A stretch of 64,000 nucleotides of DNA from Siniperca chuatsi (GCF_020085105.1 NC_058053.1:12892388-12956387), one strand, 5' to 3'; counted from the stretch's first letter, positions 1-58,373 are shown. A program made the numbers and translations. The notes: generated from the letters alone by a model not told the origin.

Positions 1-45434
<45,434 letters not shown>

Positions 45435-48016
45435 GATCTGAAAGGAGCAAAATCTCGAAGGGGTATCAGATCTTAAGAGTGAGAGAGTGGCGATATTCAA
45501 ATAAGTAGAAAAATAAAAAATAAAATGAAAGAGAAAATAGAAAAATCAGCTGGGATTTTTTTTAAAAAACACGCAGCAATCACCCCCCAGGAAATTACTA
45601 AACTATAGGCGACCCCCCAGCACCAACTCTGGCCCTGGTCTAACTCTTTTAACAGGGACTGGGGGGAAAAGTGTCGTTACGACGCTACTCTGGAACCGAC
45701 AAGCACCGCCTCTAAATAAAATCTCCCTTAAAATCACAAGAAAAAAAATGTTTGGAGGTGCATGTGGGATCACTCTTGGTTCTCCGGCGTAGAAAGTGCA
45801 TTAGGGTATGAAAGTGGCATGATGATCACTGGGTACATTCAGCAAAGGGATGGGCTTAAAGGAGGCAGTAGGGTTATTTCATCAAATCATAATAGGCCTA
45901 AGGGCAGTGCTTTAGGTCGCTCCAAGCTGGGGGAGTGAAAAAGGGCTACTGTGTGGAAAATCAAGTCGTTGTCACTGTACTTGTCGACCCAAACAGAGTC
46001 ACTGATCACACACACTTTGCCTTTTTTTATTTATGAGCGACACAGAAATTTGGATCTATGGAGCCGGCGTACGCAGGAGGTCAAAACCTCGACGTGGACG
46101 CCTGTTTGAGATATTATCCTGTAATAAAAATATCTGAGATAACATTCATGATCTTGTAGTATTTGACTACAGTTATAAAACTGGAAGAACAGAACATAAA
46201 GGCTATTGTTTAAAATAATACAGAAAGTGAAACCTAAAACAGCCATTCTTGTACATTTTGTCCTTGCGCAGATATAAGAGTGAAATAAACTTCTACATTT
46301 TTGCTATAGGCTACATCCTCATCAGGGGCCACTGTTTAAGACCTGCAGCTTACGTCCCATTAACTTTACACAATGTTATTAAAGGTGGCGACACTTTCGC
46401 TTTGCATTTCAACCCGTGGGTAGTGCCAATAAATCCAACTGCAACATGTAAAACCTGAGAAAATATTTATTCGTAGATGCTGATAAGCGAGGGGGAATCC
46501 TGGCCCTCACTTGTATCTGTGCACGAGGGAGGCGCCCTCTATGCGGTGTCACTCAGCCAGTCTGAGCTCATACTCCAGGCTACAGACATGGTATAGCATC
46601 TTCTTGTGTGTGTGTGTGTGTGTGATGTAGGTGTGTGCACGTGGGTGTGTTTGGGAGGGAAGCAAAGCTAAGAAAGTGAGGTGGATTTCAAAACAAAAGC
46701 TGAAATGTAAGGGAAGGGCCCCGTGTGGACACAGAGCTGCATGGCGAAGGCTGCAGTGCTCATGCATGGACGTGTGCACCTACACTAGTTACCAAAGGGA
46801 GGAGCCTTTGCCTACAGCACTTGAGTGTTTCTACATGTGACTCGCCTGTGCCTTGGAACATTACTGCCACCCTACTGGAGTGGAGAGAGTGCCAGCAGCA
46901 GGAGTGACCATTCCTCTCCTTGTTTACGTCAGTGTGTGAACAGAGGAATGTCCAAGCTGTGGCCTATTTACAAAACAGCTCTTTAGTTACTTTCCTGATG
47001 ACATGCTAACACAGTTGTTTCAGGCCTTTCTGCTGCCAGCGGAGACTCATTCAGAGTTCAAACAAATGACCCATTCATTTCACAACTCATTTACCGCACT
47101 GAATCATTACTATATTAATTTAACAACTCTTGACATTGAATCCATGATTTATAAATTAAACAATATCCAATTACTTTAACCTGCTTGCCTTTGCATTAAC
47201 ATTTAAATAGCAGTAGAATTTGACTTCTTTCTTTTTTTTCCTAAGTGGATAAATACAAAGCAGATAAAAAAAATGTGACCACACACTAAAGCACAAGATT
47301 TGTTTACATCCTTTCCTGTTAACATGTTATGCCCAATTACGTCAGTATATGCTGACATATCAGGCAACCAACGCAAAGTGATTTCCTCTCAGAGAGGAAA
47401 ATTAACTGGAACTGGAAGGGATGTGACATTTGGGGGACGCAGAGCGGCCTGCTGACCAAAACAAACAATACACACATACATGTAGACTTGTGGTAGAAGA
47501 GGGGAATAAATAGGCTTATGCAGTTTCCAAGGTGTGGTCAGCTGTGTGACCGGTGTCTTTTCATTGGTCTTCCCTCTTTCCTCTCTATATGAACACTTAG
47601 GAACCTGATTTACCTTATTACCTTTTTGTATTTCAATGACTTGCTTTATGCCTCTCTTCATACATAACAGGGGTGTTGGATAAAGGAACAACAGCATAAA
47701 AAACAAACTAGAATTAAAATGAAATTAATATCTAGACTGTGTCAAAGCTCCATTCTTCTGTCATGCTGTGCAAATAAACCAAAGTGTAAACTAACTATTT
47801 ACTCAAGTACTGTTTTGAGGAACTGGCAGTTTAAATGATTGTTTCGTTTTTTGTTACATTACTTTTATTGTTTTTTTATATTGGGAAATTTACATGCAAA
47901 GCATATGCTAAAATGTATAAAATACAATAGATATAGAGAATAGTTAAGACCATTTCCAATCAACTACATCTTATCACTTACTTTTTAGGTGCTAATACTA
48001 TTAAAGTTTTATTTAA

Positions 48017-48240
48017 AGGGTTAGTTCACTCAAATTACTAAAAAAAGAAAAACAGCATTTTCAATGCTGTGTGCACTATAAATGAAATCCATTAACCTCC
48101 TTCATATTGGGATGAAGGAATCTCAGAATGGATATTTCAGCACCTTGACAAATAAAACAAAAATGATCTGCATGCGTTGATCCCACTAGAGATAAGAGAG
48201 AAAATGTTGGGTTTTTTTGTAATTTGAGTGAACTGACCCT
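48017..48240. mobile_element. 224-bp MITE with TTAA target-site duplication
   Basis: The ends AGGGTTAGTTCACTCAAATT and (complement of right end) AGGGTCAGTTCACTCAAATT are near-perfect terminal inverted repeats. TTAA flanks both sides (48013-48016 and 48241-48244). The TTAA duplication is typical of piggyBac or Kolobok-type transposition. No coding sequence. Confidence 0.8.
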
Positions 48241-48945
48241 TTAACTAAAGAAGCAGCCTGTTTTTACTGCTCTTTACTTTAGGATTTATGAGCTTTTTTT
48301 TACCACTGGCAAAAAACTGATAAACTACAATAAACTAAGTGACAAGTGAAAGTTTCTCATGTTTTGAACTGTGCTGTCTGTCATGGATGCTGGAGCAAGT
48401 TCGGACTCCTCTGTGACCAGTAGGGGTAGATGTAGGACCTCACAGCCACATGCTGCTCGGCAGTTTCTCTCTTCAGCTCATGGTGGGTGGTAGTTTATAT
48501 TTTAAACAGTGTTCTTGGTGAAATATATAGATTTATGGCTTCTAATCAGGGAATATTAGCCTCACAATCAGCCTGAATTGCCAATTCGTTTCACATCATG
48601 ATTATTTGAATTGCTGAATCTGAGATGTGGGTAAAGATTTAAAGGTCTGAAACCAGGCTAAGGGAATAAGTGGCTCTCTTAATATTTTTCCTCAGGGGTT
48701 ATTCGATAACATCAAACTTTACTAATGCATTTAGCCATACCCATTCAAGTACTGGCACACCAATTTTAAAAAAAGTTGGATAAATCATATTAAAACACTA
48801 GTTTAGTTCAAGTAACAGACTTTCTAGGTATTTTCCTAAGTATGAATTAACAAGAGCTTAACTGGTAACTTGGATACATTTCGTCTGTTTTTATAAGAGT
48901 AAAGCATTTTAGACTTGATTTGTGAGCTCAGGCCATCATCATCAG

Positions 48946-49002
48946 TCAGAATCAGAATCAGAAATACTTTATTGATCCCCGAGGGGAAACTCTTTAAGAC
49001 GG
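48946..49002 (-). mobile_element. Non-LTR retroelement 3' tail fragment
   Basis: The plus strand reads AGTCAGAATCAGAATCAGAA followed by ATACTTTATTGATCCCCGAG and GGGAAACTC. This is a frequent fish retroelement end with its (TTCTGA)n tail on the minus strand. Only this tail is present. Confidence 0.55.
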
Positions 49003-49571
49003 AGCAACAGCAACAGGCAGCATGCACGTTGGCGCATGCGCACTACTCTCATTTGTTGATTTACAAATGTGTTTTAATAGTGGCTCTCCAGTTTTTATTG
49101 TTAAAGTTGAGAGAACTAAAATTCTGTTGAAATTAGCACATAGCAATGCGATAAGTTGAAGTCTTTAATACATCCTTCTCTGTATGATAACAGCCTTGCA
49201 ACAGCAAATAGTTAGACAATGTGGTAGTGATGCAAGGAAGGACATGAGTCAAAGTGAAAATCTTCCTTTTAATATGTTCAAAGATGATTTTTCCCTCAAT
49301 TTGTATACAAAAAACCCATCAAAACATTAATATATTATTTACGGCAGATGTTGCCTATACATTTAAAATTAAAAACATGAGGGGACAGCTTGAGTCATGT
49401 CAAATGACACTGCTTCACAACTGATCTCAGTATACATTTACTGGTTATGTACATTAGCAAACAGAAGTGTGATGATCACCTTAAGAAAGAATATCTATTC
49501 TGAAATCAGTCATACCACTCAGAAACATTTCCTGTCTGTGCTTGGGAAGAGGAGGGGCTTGACAGCAACGT

Positions 49572-52500
49572 TCAATAGCGACCTGTGAATCAAAGCAGAG
49601 TCATCAGACAAACTCCCAACACATTGCCACCTATTGAATCCCTCAATAAAACGGTTTATGAAAAGGACTCACGGGGAGAATAAGACCGTGATCTGGACCG
49701 AGACCTGTAAGCCCCTCTGTAGTATGGTGATGGAGATCGCCTTCTGAAACAAGACAAAATTATTAGTTTTCTTTTTTCCATTTTTGTCAACTTCAGAGGC
49801 TATTAAAAAGAAAGTGAACAAGACTACAAGATACCACGAGTTGAGAATCAATTTCCCAATGATTATATGCAGGATTACTGCTTAAATAGGTGACATAGTC
49901 ACCTGTATGATCTGTAGTAGTCCCTGTCGTCATAGCGATCATAGCCACTTCTGTCGTATCCACGATCATATCCACGGTCGTAGTCACGTGAAGAGCGCCG
50001 AGGACCGCTTGGACCACCTCCACCACTGCACAGAAGACAATACGAAGATGAGATTTTGTTAGGGTTTCCTACTTAACAATTTGTTTTACAGTTATGTTTT
50101 ATTTTATTTTTACAATTTCATAAGACAGTATTATGATGAGGTCTTAAGATTACAGGAAGCAACAACATGCCTTACATTCAACCTAATAATAATTTTGTAA
50201 GTAAACACCAAAAGTGCATTTTTAAATAAACTCACGTTATTTCTACCTGACTGAGCTCTGCATCTGGTACAGTTTCAACAAACTAACAATACTAAAGCTA
50301 AATCTGTCACTTTAATTAAAGCAAATTTAAGTAGCCAGAGCCGAATCAGTTTAGTACTGATGGACTTGCCCCAAAAGCATAAAAGCATACACTTTCCCAA
50401 TATTATGCTTTTAGTCACTTTTATGATAATAATGCAGGTGACACTCAATTTAAGTGACCCTTGTTCTCAATAGATTGAATAACATTGTCAAAGTTGGGGT
50501 GCTCATTAAAAACTTCATTCCAAATAAATTACAGTAATATTAGCTCCTAATGGGCAAACGCATTTTTACCAGATATTTGGAAGATGATCACTCAGATATT
50601 AGAAAAATTAGAAATTAGAAGCATTCATCTTTCCCTTTGATAGATTAGATCTAAAAATTGAAATAAAAAAAGCACACCACATCAGACCATATCTAATAAA
50701 TGGAGGAACTGTGTTTTATTTTACCTAATTAATCCACACAAACACTCAGTACGTGTCAGGTGGCTTACTATGTGGGCCGGCCCATGTAGATTCCAGGGGT
50801 TGGGGTGTGAGGTCGTTTTGTGATGGAGAAGTCCACCCTGATCCTACGACCATCCAGTTCCATGCCATTGGCTCGTTCCTTTGCCTGACAGTGAACAAAC
50901 ATATAAATTACCTCTTTAAACCCAGAGAATATTCCAAAAACAGCTTTGCCATGGGCCTTTGTCAACTCATTTTCTTATACCTCTTTAGCATCATCTTTGT
51001 TCTCGAAGTAAACAAAAGAAAAGCCCCTGGAGCGCCTCGACTGCTGGTCATACACAATACAGACATCTGCCAAGGGACCGTATTTAGAGAAGACTTCCCT
51101 CAGATCCCTCTCTGTGGTGTACAAGCTCAGGCCAAACACTCCCAGGCAACAGTTTGGATCTGGATTAGCCTGCAATTTTAAAGATATTAAGGTTCTGATA
51201 TGATCATATACTTTAATTTAATTAACCATTGGAAGAGTCCTTCATACTCATAACAAAAATGTGTTGTTTATTTTTTCAATTGAGTTTCTTTATTATTATT
51301 AAATTCTGAATTAGTATATAGTAGTGTTATGACATTATGCAGGAAGAACACAGGCAAAGCTGACTGACTTAAATTATGACAAAGGTCTTGTACCCACGAG
51401 GGCCATTGAGCACTTACACGGTTGCCGATGTGCCTGCGGCGGTTGGACATGGGTGAGCGACTATGGCTCCTGCGTCGCCGCTCTCCACTGTAGGACCTAC
51501 TGTGAGATCGCCGACGATAGGACCTTGAGCGGGAACGAGATCGGCTATAGTGTCTGCGTGAGCCACGGTGGGAATGGGACCTGTATAGCCAGAAATACTT
51601 AAACATTCATATTGGTTCTATGGTTATTCACATCCAATTTCACTACGACTGCTTTAAAAGACAGACAAGCATCCATATATCCAGTCTGTCAACAAGGGAA
51701 GAGTTTTCACTGTCACTGTAACTCCAAAAAAATTGACACTCACCCAGATTTGGACCTGGACCGTGACCGAGATTTAGAGTGGGAGCCTTCTTTTGAACGG
51801 GCAGGCGAGCGAGCCGGGGAGCGGCTTGCCGACTTCCCTGAGCCCCGTGGACTCACGCTCCTGGATGCAGAGCGAGACTCCTGAAGGAACCACACACACC
51901 AACACACCTCTTATCAGCACCAATGAGAGGACAAACTGAGAAATTTGCCTAAATAACTCTATTTAGTAAAAAATTAAGACTATCCTGTGAAAAGTACAGA
52001 AAAGAACAGAATTTAGAATTGTGGATTAGGAATGCAGGTAATGCTATTTTTGTAGCCATGACATCAATATGATTACATTAATCAATATAATTAAATTGTC
52101 AACATGATGAAAAAACAGAAATTTGTGTAAAAATTGCAATGATTTAAACTAATGTGTGTAGTATTCAATAACAAGAACATGCACGCATTTGACAAACAGA
52201 CCAGAAAATTACTTAGCACAGTGACCATATCCAGATTACTTCCTTAACTTCATTTCTGTAACTTCATTACTTCATATTATTCTTCTTTCTTCAATTGTCT
52301 TACTTCTTCTTACTTCCCCCATCTCACACACTGCCCACACTTCTTCCCTCCTCATGTTTTAGCATGCATTCAACAATTCAGCTTCACACATCTGAGCTTC
52401 ATATTATTGAAAATAAAGTGGACATGAGACTTCTTCCGCATTTTCTTCGTCCAATCTTAACCTTTATGAAAAAGAAAAGGATGAAGAATATATGACTACA

Positions 52501-54670
52501 ATTAAAACGGCACCCTCATTCAACTTTTAATGTGTTATTACGATCTTATGACATGCATGGGAATGTTTAAGACCACATAATACAAATCTTTAATGTTAGT
52601 TCTATACATATTTCACTTTCAGTGGTTCTAAATTCACTGTTCACTGTCCTAGCAGCCACATTGAGTTAGAAGTGTATGAAGCATCTTAGATGCGAACATT
52701 AACAAAGGAAGATGTGATAGTCTTGAAAACTGCTGCCAAAACTGAAAGGTAAGCAAATGAACACACGTTCATCAAATTTTTCCACTCTGGTTGTATCTTG
52801 ATACGTTGGTAAGATGTCAGACACCTGAGTCCGTCTGCATCAGGAAAACAGAACAAACAATATTGTCCTATACACGTACACATTCACAAAGACAGAATAA
52901 TATGCGATATGATTACTTTTCATTTTTACCTTTCCATTTCTTTTGCAATAAATGAATTGTGTTCCTTCTTAAATGGATCCTAGAAACATCATTTCTGTCA
53001 AGTGGCCTCTAAGGCATGAAAGTGTATATCAAACCACTGAATGTGAATAATACCTACTCAAGATTACACCCCACCAACAGATCCTTAATTTTTAAAAATA
53101 AATCTTGGCTTAAGGTAGCCCAAACGACCTTAAGATGCTGCTTCTATTCATTTGTATTGACTTGCATCACTAGCACTGAGGAGACAGACATGACACCTTG
53201 GGAGCCAAACTTCAGCACAAAGCTGCAGATATACCAAAGAGAAACTATTTAAACACAGTGTCACACACAAAAATATATACTCGTTGTGGCCTTTACTTGC
53301 ACTAAAAAAAAGTCAGGGGAGTAAGATAATAAATGCACAACTATAATGGGAAATGGGAATTTAAAAAAATGTTTGACTGACTATAAGTTGCAGTTATCTA
53401 GCCTGTTAAGCAAACTACTTCCATATACTTCATGTACATATGCTCCTCCCAAGCCTGTGAACCCTGCCAAACACTGACAAGGCACAAGCAGGCCAAAATT
53501 CAAAGACATAACAGACAAACATAGAAATGGCATTAAAGTCTGGCCATTATAGTGCTGTGCATAGCGGATGCAACTTGCAAAGAACAGTACACGGGGTTTA
53601 GCTACTACTCTAGAGTGGTTTTTGAACCACCGCAAATTGTTCTTTGTTTTGTAAGATGTGCAGACACGATGGTCAGTCCACTGACAGAGGGTATGAATCT
53701 AATCTGGCAACCTGCTGCTTGCAGTATCGTATCACTATGTTGCCAAGAAGTAGACATACTGGGGGCTGAATGTGCGAGTTAATGCAAATGAAGAAGAAGA
53801 CATCTTGAGGTCGTTCGCTGTCGTTTTAAATGATTCAAATGTTTAACACATTATGTCGTTTGACTGACACGTTGCCGCGCCCAAAAATTGAGAAACCATA
53901 ATGACATTATAAGATTAATGTTAGCAAACGTTAATTCACATCATTCAATAGAGCTCTTATCTACTATCTCCAATTACAGCTTACTATCATATTACAATTA
54001 CTAAATTTTAATTTATTGGGCTAATTTCTTCTGGAGAATTCGACATAGAAGTGATATTCATTTCGGTCTGTTGAATTAACTATTAACGTTATATTCAAGA
54101 TGTTTAGCTCGTCTGACTGCTTTTATAACGCTATTTGCCAACATAGCTAAAATGATGCTGATAAAAAATTAATGTTAACGATAAACATCCAACCCCTCAT
54201 TGTGATTATCCACAGGTTTGGGTTTTAATAACTGGGTTGGCCGGCTGGTTGGCTAAAGTTGGTATCAACATCGCAGCCTACTGCAATCCCCATACTTAAA
54301 GACAGGGCCATGGCCTAGCTAGCGTTGACAAGCTAGCGTTAGCCAGCTAGCTAACGAATATTAGCAGGCGCTATCATTTACTGTACATCGCCTGTGGCTC
54401 ATTTTAGTCATCTAATATTAGCAAATAAAAATAAAAATGGCATGTTTATGTTTTATAAAATAACTGATAATCCAGTAACGGATTTCGATTGGAGAGTTAC
54501 GCTAGCTAGCTAACGTTAGCTAACCAGTATTAGCCAACACAATATGAAGACTTAACGTTACCATTTCATTTCCATACAAGCCGAATAATTTGTTAGCTCC
54601 ATAAAAACGTTTCAAAGCCTTCAAAGCTCATACGTACCCGCTCGCCATAACCTTTATCGTTATCGCTCAT
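49572..54670 (-). CDS. tra2b: Transformer-2 beta, SR-like splicing activator (complete)
   Basis: Nuclear sequence-specific splicing factor that binds GAA-rich exonic enhancers and promotes exon inclusion. Exons: 54670-54638, 51880-51744, 51580-51418, 51169-50981, 50884-50769, 50025-49903, 49743-49673, 49582-49572. The phases join to 843 nt (280 aa; human 288). Order: N-terminal RS domain (residues 12-108), RRM (about 115-195; LGVFGL RNP2, [11 protein letters not shown]1 at 159-166), the conserved linker ending [14 protein letters not shown], a Gly/Tyr/Asp/Arg-rich segment, and a C-terminal RS domain ending [28 protein letters not shown] and DQQSRRSRG are TRA2B-type, not TRA2A. The last splice (CCC C|GTGAGT to GTCGCTATTGA) restores the family C-terminus. 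Probably autoregulated through the poison exon in intron 1. Confidence 0.97.
50026..50768 (-). other. tra2b intron 5
   Basis: 743 bp, AT-rich, between the end of the RRM/linker exon and the Gly/Tyr-rich exon. No repeat or additional exon was recognised. Confidence 0.65.
51881..54637 (-). other. tra2b intron 1
   Basis: 2.76 kb. Besides the poison exon it holds a cluster of GCTAGC/AACGTTAGC words (about 54317-54530) near exon 1. ORFs at 53381-53782 do not resemble known proteins. Confidence 0.75.
52240..52461 (-). other. tra2b: Candidate tra2b poison (NMD) exon in intron 1
   Basis: On the minus strand, a pyrimidine tract and acceptor (TTTTTCATAAAG|GTTAAG) precede a strongly GAA/AAGAA-rich stretch ending at a donor GGAA|GTAATC, 222 nt. 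Two further good donors (GAA|GTAAGA) would end the exon at 52314 or 52304. Spliced after exon 1 (phase 0), it reads 20 codons and then TGA, with more stops in every frame. Human TRA2B has an ultraconserved stop-containing exon 2 at this place, to which the protein binds to limit its own expression. Position, GAA content and stops fit; exact boundaries are inferred. Confidence 0.78.
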
Positions 54671-56680
54671 TTTTTGTGACACAGCGTATATAGCTATTTA
54701 AATGACAGATTTTTTTCCCTGGTGCTAACCAGCTAGCTTAGCTACAATCTACAGTATGTGTGTGTATGTGCTGCTATGCTGCAGCAGCGACTGTAAACGT
54801 TAGCTCCCCGTCCTTCAGACTTTCGCTGGATATGGATAACGGGATAGGTGCCATGCTGGGGGCACATGACCACGATATGCAATTACATTCTTCCATAATG
54901 TACTATTTCCTTATCGAAGCTCGTTAAAGTTTGTTCAAAGCACGACACTAAAGCAGTTACAGTTTTGGCTTGCCATTCAAGTGACTGTCAAAGAGGAGAC
55001 AACATAACTCTAACGGAAGTAAGACATGGACTTTCGCAAAAGTTGATTAAATATTTTGAATTTCAACAGTTAGGTCAAAATTTCCAATCTTACTCTGTTA
55101 TAATATGGTTGACTACTGTGAAACAACACATAGGGGACAATGATTAGGAGGAGGTTTTGAGATTAATGTACTGGAAATTAATCAAGTTCACTAAATCTTT
55201 TATTTTGAGGGCTTTACAATCAAGCAACTGACCAAATTGTAAAAACAACATTGTCCTCTAAATGAAAACACGAAGCACATAATGTTAAAAATCAGTTGGA
55301 GATGTAGTGGCTTATTAAGCCATCATAAAAACAGTTATATTGATAAGTGGTCTTTTTGAATACAGAGAACCTAACTGCATGTTTTTTGTACTTGAGACAC
55401 CAATTTTGTCAAAGCCACTCATGGAGTATAAGAAGAAGTCAGTGCATTTAGCTGGTGTTCTATTTAAGCAAGGTATTGAAAGTGTTTTTTTTAAATAAAA
55501 TTCTTAGAAATAATGATCATAATAATAACAATTATTTCTTACCTTCTATCGCTCGCTGTTTCATAATTTTGTGCTTTCACCTGTGGCCCGATAAGACCAG
55601 TTTTGGAAGATAAAGATTTTTCACATGTTGTCAGCACTAGGAACACATACCATTAACACCATACCACAGTGCTTACTGAATGTTCCTGTTATCTGATAGT
55701 CACCTATTTACTATGTTTCATCTTTTCCCTCTTCCACTGCAGCTTTATTTATGCAGTGAAGAGCAGAAAATGATGCATGGAATCCTGTGGATAAGAAGAA
55801 GGTAAGATGTGACTGTTTATTCATAGGTGCTACTCACTGGATTGTAAGGTGGCAGAGGTACAGGGAAGCACCTCAAAGACCAGTGGTGCAGTGGTGTTTG
55901 ATTTGATTTGTCCTATTTAAATCTCCTGACACTTACTGGGTGTAGTGCTAGTTCTTTTTGGTTTAATAAAACCCTAAATCATTCCACATGGGTAAATGCA
56001 CGTAAAGGGGATCTGTCATTTTGACACAAATCTGAACAGAAAAGCATAATCTGGTCACACTGAAATTCATTAATACTGTATATGTTTCACCTGACAGCAA
56101 TATGAGAAAGCCCATGGATCACAATGCAAGACCTCTGCAAGACAGAGCTGTGACAAAAGATGTGTAAGACAGACCATACCTCTTACTGTTGCATTTTCTT
56201 TATTTAAAGTGAGCAGAAGCTGACAAGGATGCAGGAAATGGAACAAAGTGATTCAGAGATTGGATGCAGTTATCTAATTGGTAGCGTCAAAAAAATGTAT
56301 CACAGTGCTGATTTTAGTTATATTAGAGAAATGCAGCTTTCAATTCTTACTTGCCATTTTATTTCACCTTATGACATCTTTATCACAGATTAGTAGATGG
56401 TACAGACTAGAATTTGTGATAATAATTCAAAATATTAATATAGAAAAATGAAATCGCTATAAAGTAATGTTGCCCTTATAATCTACTCAAGACCAGAAGT
56501 TATAATCAACCATTTTCCACATCTGACATAACCTGAGAGCAGATTTTAACAGAATATGACAGAAAAACAGGATGTGACACTCTGGATCCAGTTACTCATT
56601 GACACCTAGTGGGGAGTAGAGAGAAAATGTAATCAATCATTTTGAGTGTAAGACAGATTTTTTTCAGTTTATGTGTAAGT
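54671..56680. other. tra2b upstream / intergenic region
   Basis: Contains the tra2b 5' UTR and promoter (54671-about 54850, no TATA seen) and then about 1.8 kb without a recognisable gene. The part nearest 56680 will include the 3' UTR of the neighbouring astacin gene; a possible minus-strand AATAAA lies at 56358-56363. Confidence 0.65.
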
Positions 56681-58281
56681 TCACCTACCACAGTTATATA
56701 GGACATTTATTTTATGAAGATCTAGAGCACTGGGTCCATCTCGCTGGCCAATGGGAACGTAAGGATCAGGTCTGGGGATTATTGTTGGTCCACCATCTTC
56801 AGAGAAGGCATATCTGGATGAAAAAAGTGAAATAGAAAAGTATATGTTATTGTAACGCCCCAGCAAAGCATGCAAAACCTATAATTATGTTGCCTCAAAG
56901 AGTGGCTCACCTTCCATAATGCATGACAGAGTTGTAGTCATATGGACTATTGAGATTGTTTGTCACCTGTTTCCTGAAGTTATGAATTTGGTCTGTCAAA
57001 ACATAAAAGATAAAGGACATAAAACTCATTTGATGAGAAAAGGACTGACTAGGTGAGGAAAAGGCTTTCTGAATGTAACATAATGTTGGGAGGTGATCCT
57101 AACCTGGCATGATGTTTTTCCATACAATTGAGACATAGTGGTCTCGGTCTGAGCGAGACTGCTCATGTACAAAGCCGAGGGCGTGCATGAACTCGTGGGC
57201 AGCCACTCCAGACCACATGCACCCAGGAGTCTGCAGTGACAGGGTCTGGCTTCCTCCAGTCTGCCCCAGAAACGACCAGCAGCTTGGGAACATGCAGAAA
57301 GAACATGCAGAAAGAACATGCGTCATCATCACAACGCACAATCACCACACAAGAATCATATACGCAGTAAATTTCAAGACAGGTATTACATGTAAAAGCC
57401 ACACGAAGCAGTCGTACTCACCCGTATCTCGGCTGAATATCGAGGAAGCTGCCTTCATGAGAGCGTGGAACAAATTTAATACATGTTCCAGAGGAAATGT
57501 CTTGCATCCCAGTTTCTATGGTGATTCTGTCCATGTCGTCTAAAGAATAAAAATACAAATTTGAGTTAAAAAGAAAGATTTGAACTCCCAATGCTTTTAC
57601 AACACCTCTTTAAATCTGTGGATTCATACCATATAGTGGAGAGATCATGAAGGGCACATAAACAAATCCGTCAACTGATTTAGGCCACAGGCAGGCATTG
57701 CTAGGGCAGGTTATGGCACTCCGTACATATGAGGTGGCAATATCTCCCTCTCTGAATGACAGTCCTCGGGGGACTCGCAACCCTGATGAGAAAAAAAATA
57801 TACTAAACTACTATACTAAAAAACTTAAATCAGTACAATTTTATATCATTTACAGCTTACTTACTGCGATTGACTTCCAGGACTTGATCCATTGCATTCA
57901 TTTCATCACGCTCTGTAATTTCATCTGAACACACAAAAAAAAGACAGATTTAACAGACTTCCTCTATGGTCCATAATCAGATTTATCATCAACGTGTAGA
58001 GTAGCATCTACATGCAGGATGAGTGCATGTAAAAGTAATTTTTCTTCCCCATGAGCCCACCTGAGTATTTCCTCTTCAACCTCACTTTTCCCTCATGTAC
58101 TCCGGTAGAATTCTGCAATACAAAAGGTGCATTATAATACCTTTTGGCTGCAATGCATGACAAGACTAAAAGGGGCGTTTTCTCTAAAATATTGTCTTTT
58201 GGTACTGACCTTAACAGGTAGAGTGTACACCTGGGTCAGCAAGCCAAACAAGATACCCAGAAGGATCATGGTAGAATGCAT
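56681..58281 (-). CDS. Six-cysteine astacin metalloprotease, copy A (hatching-enzyme family)
   Basis: Secreted zinc endopeptidase of the teleost six-cysteine astacin group (hatching enzymes, nephrosin and relatives). Exons: 58281-58210, 58112-58061, 57924-57865, 57782-57630, 57539-57422, 57282-57104, 56992-56911, 56813-56681 (282 aa). Residues 1-20 form a signal peptide (MILLGILFGLLTQVYT core). The propeptide has FREGD, the astacin inhibitory Asp motif. The mature part has CPSNACLW (the extra N-terminal Cys pair), GTCIKF, GCW, GCMW and LYNC. The zinc site is [12 protein letters not shown] (181-192) and the Met-turn SVMHYG. The final exon reads to a TGA after YNCGR; a GTGAAC donor overlaps this end, so a different last exon is possible. 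No EGF or CUB domain follows. Eight exons resemble the ancestral, not the intronless, hatching-enzyme form. Substrate unknown. Confidence 0.93.
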
Positions 58282-58367
58282 TGTTGTGTTTTTCAGACTG
58301 GTATACTAGTTTCAGTCTGCAGTCTTCAAATGCAAGAGCTAAACAAACTCCACACCTCCACTGAATC

Positions 58368-58373
58368 TATATA
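58368..58373 (-). promoter_or_regulatory. TATA box of astacin copy A
   Basis: GTATATAG on the minus strand, 87 bp upstream of the start codon, with CCAAT (minus strand, plus 58402-58406) about 30 bp further out. The spacing fits a focused promoter with a 5' UTR of roughly 50-60 nt. Confidence 0.6.

Larger units (their letters stand above)
45435..49571. other. igf2bp2-tra2b intergenic region
   Basis: About 4.1 kb between the igf2bp2 start and the tra2b stop. The right part must include the tra2b 3' UTR, and 45435-45800 the igf2bp2 5' UTR/promoter, where I see no TATA box. It also contains a TG tract at about 46607-46623, a TTAA-flanked MITE (48017-48240) and a non-LTR retroelement tail (48946-49002). 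ORFs here are short and unrelated to known proteins. Confidence 0.75.

Noticed and set aside
45435..45500. N-terminal extension of igf2bp2 in frame from 45500
   Set aside because: The frame is open but the residues do not resemble the family, which starts at MNKLY; it is more likely 5' UTR.
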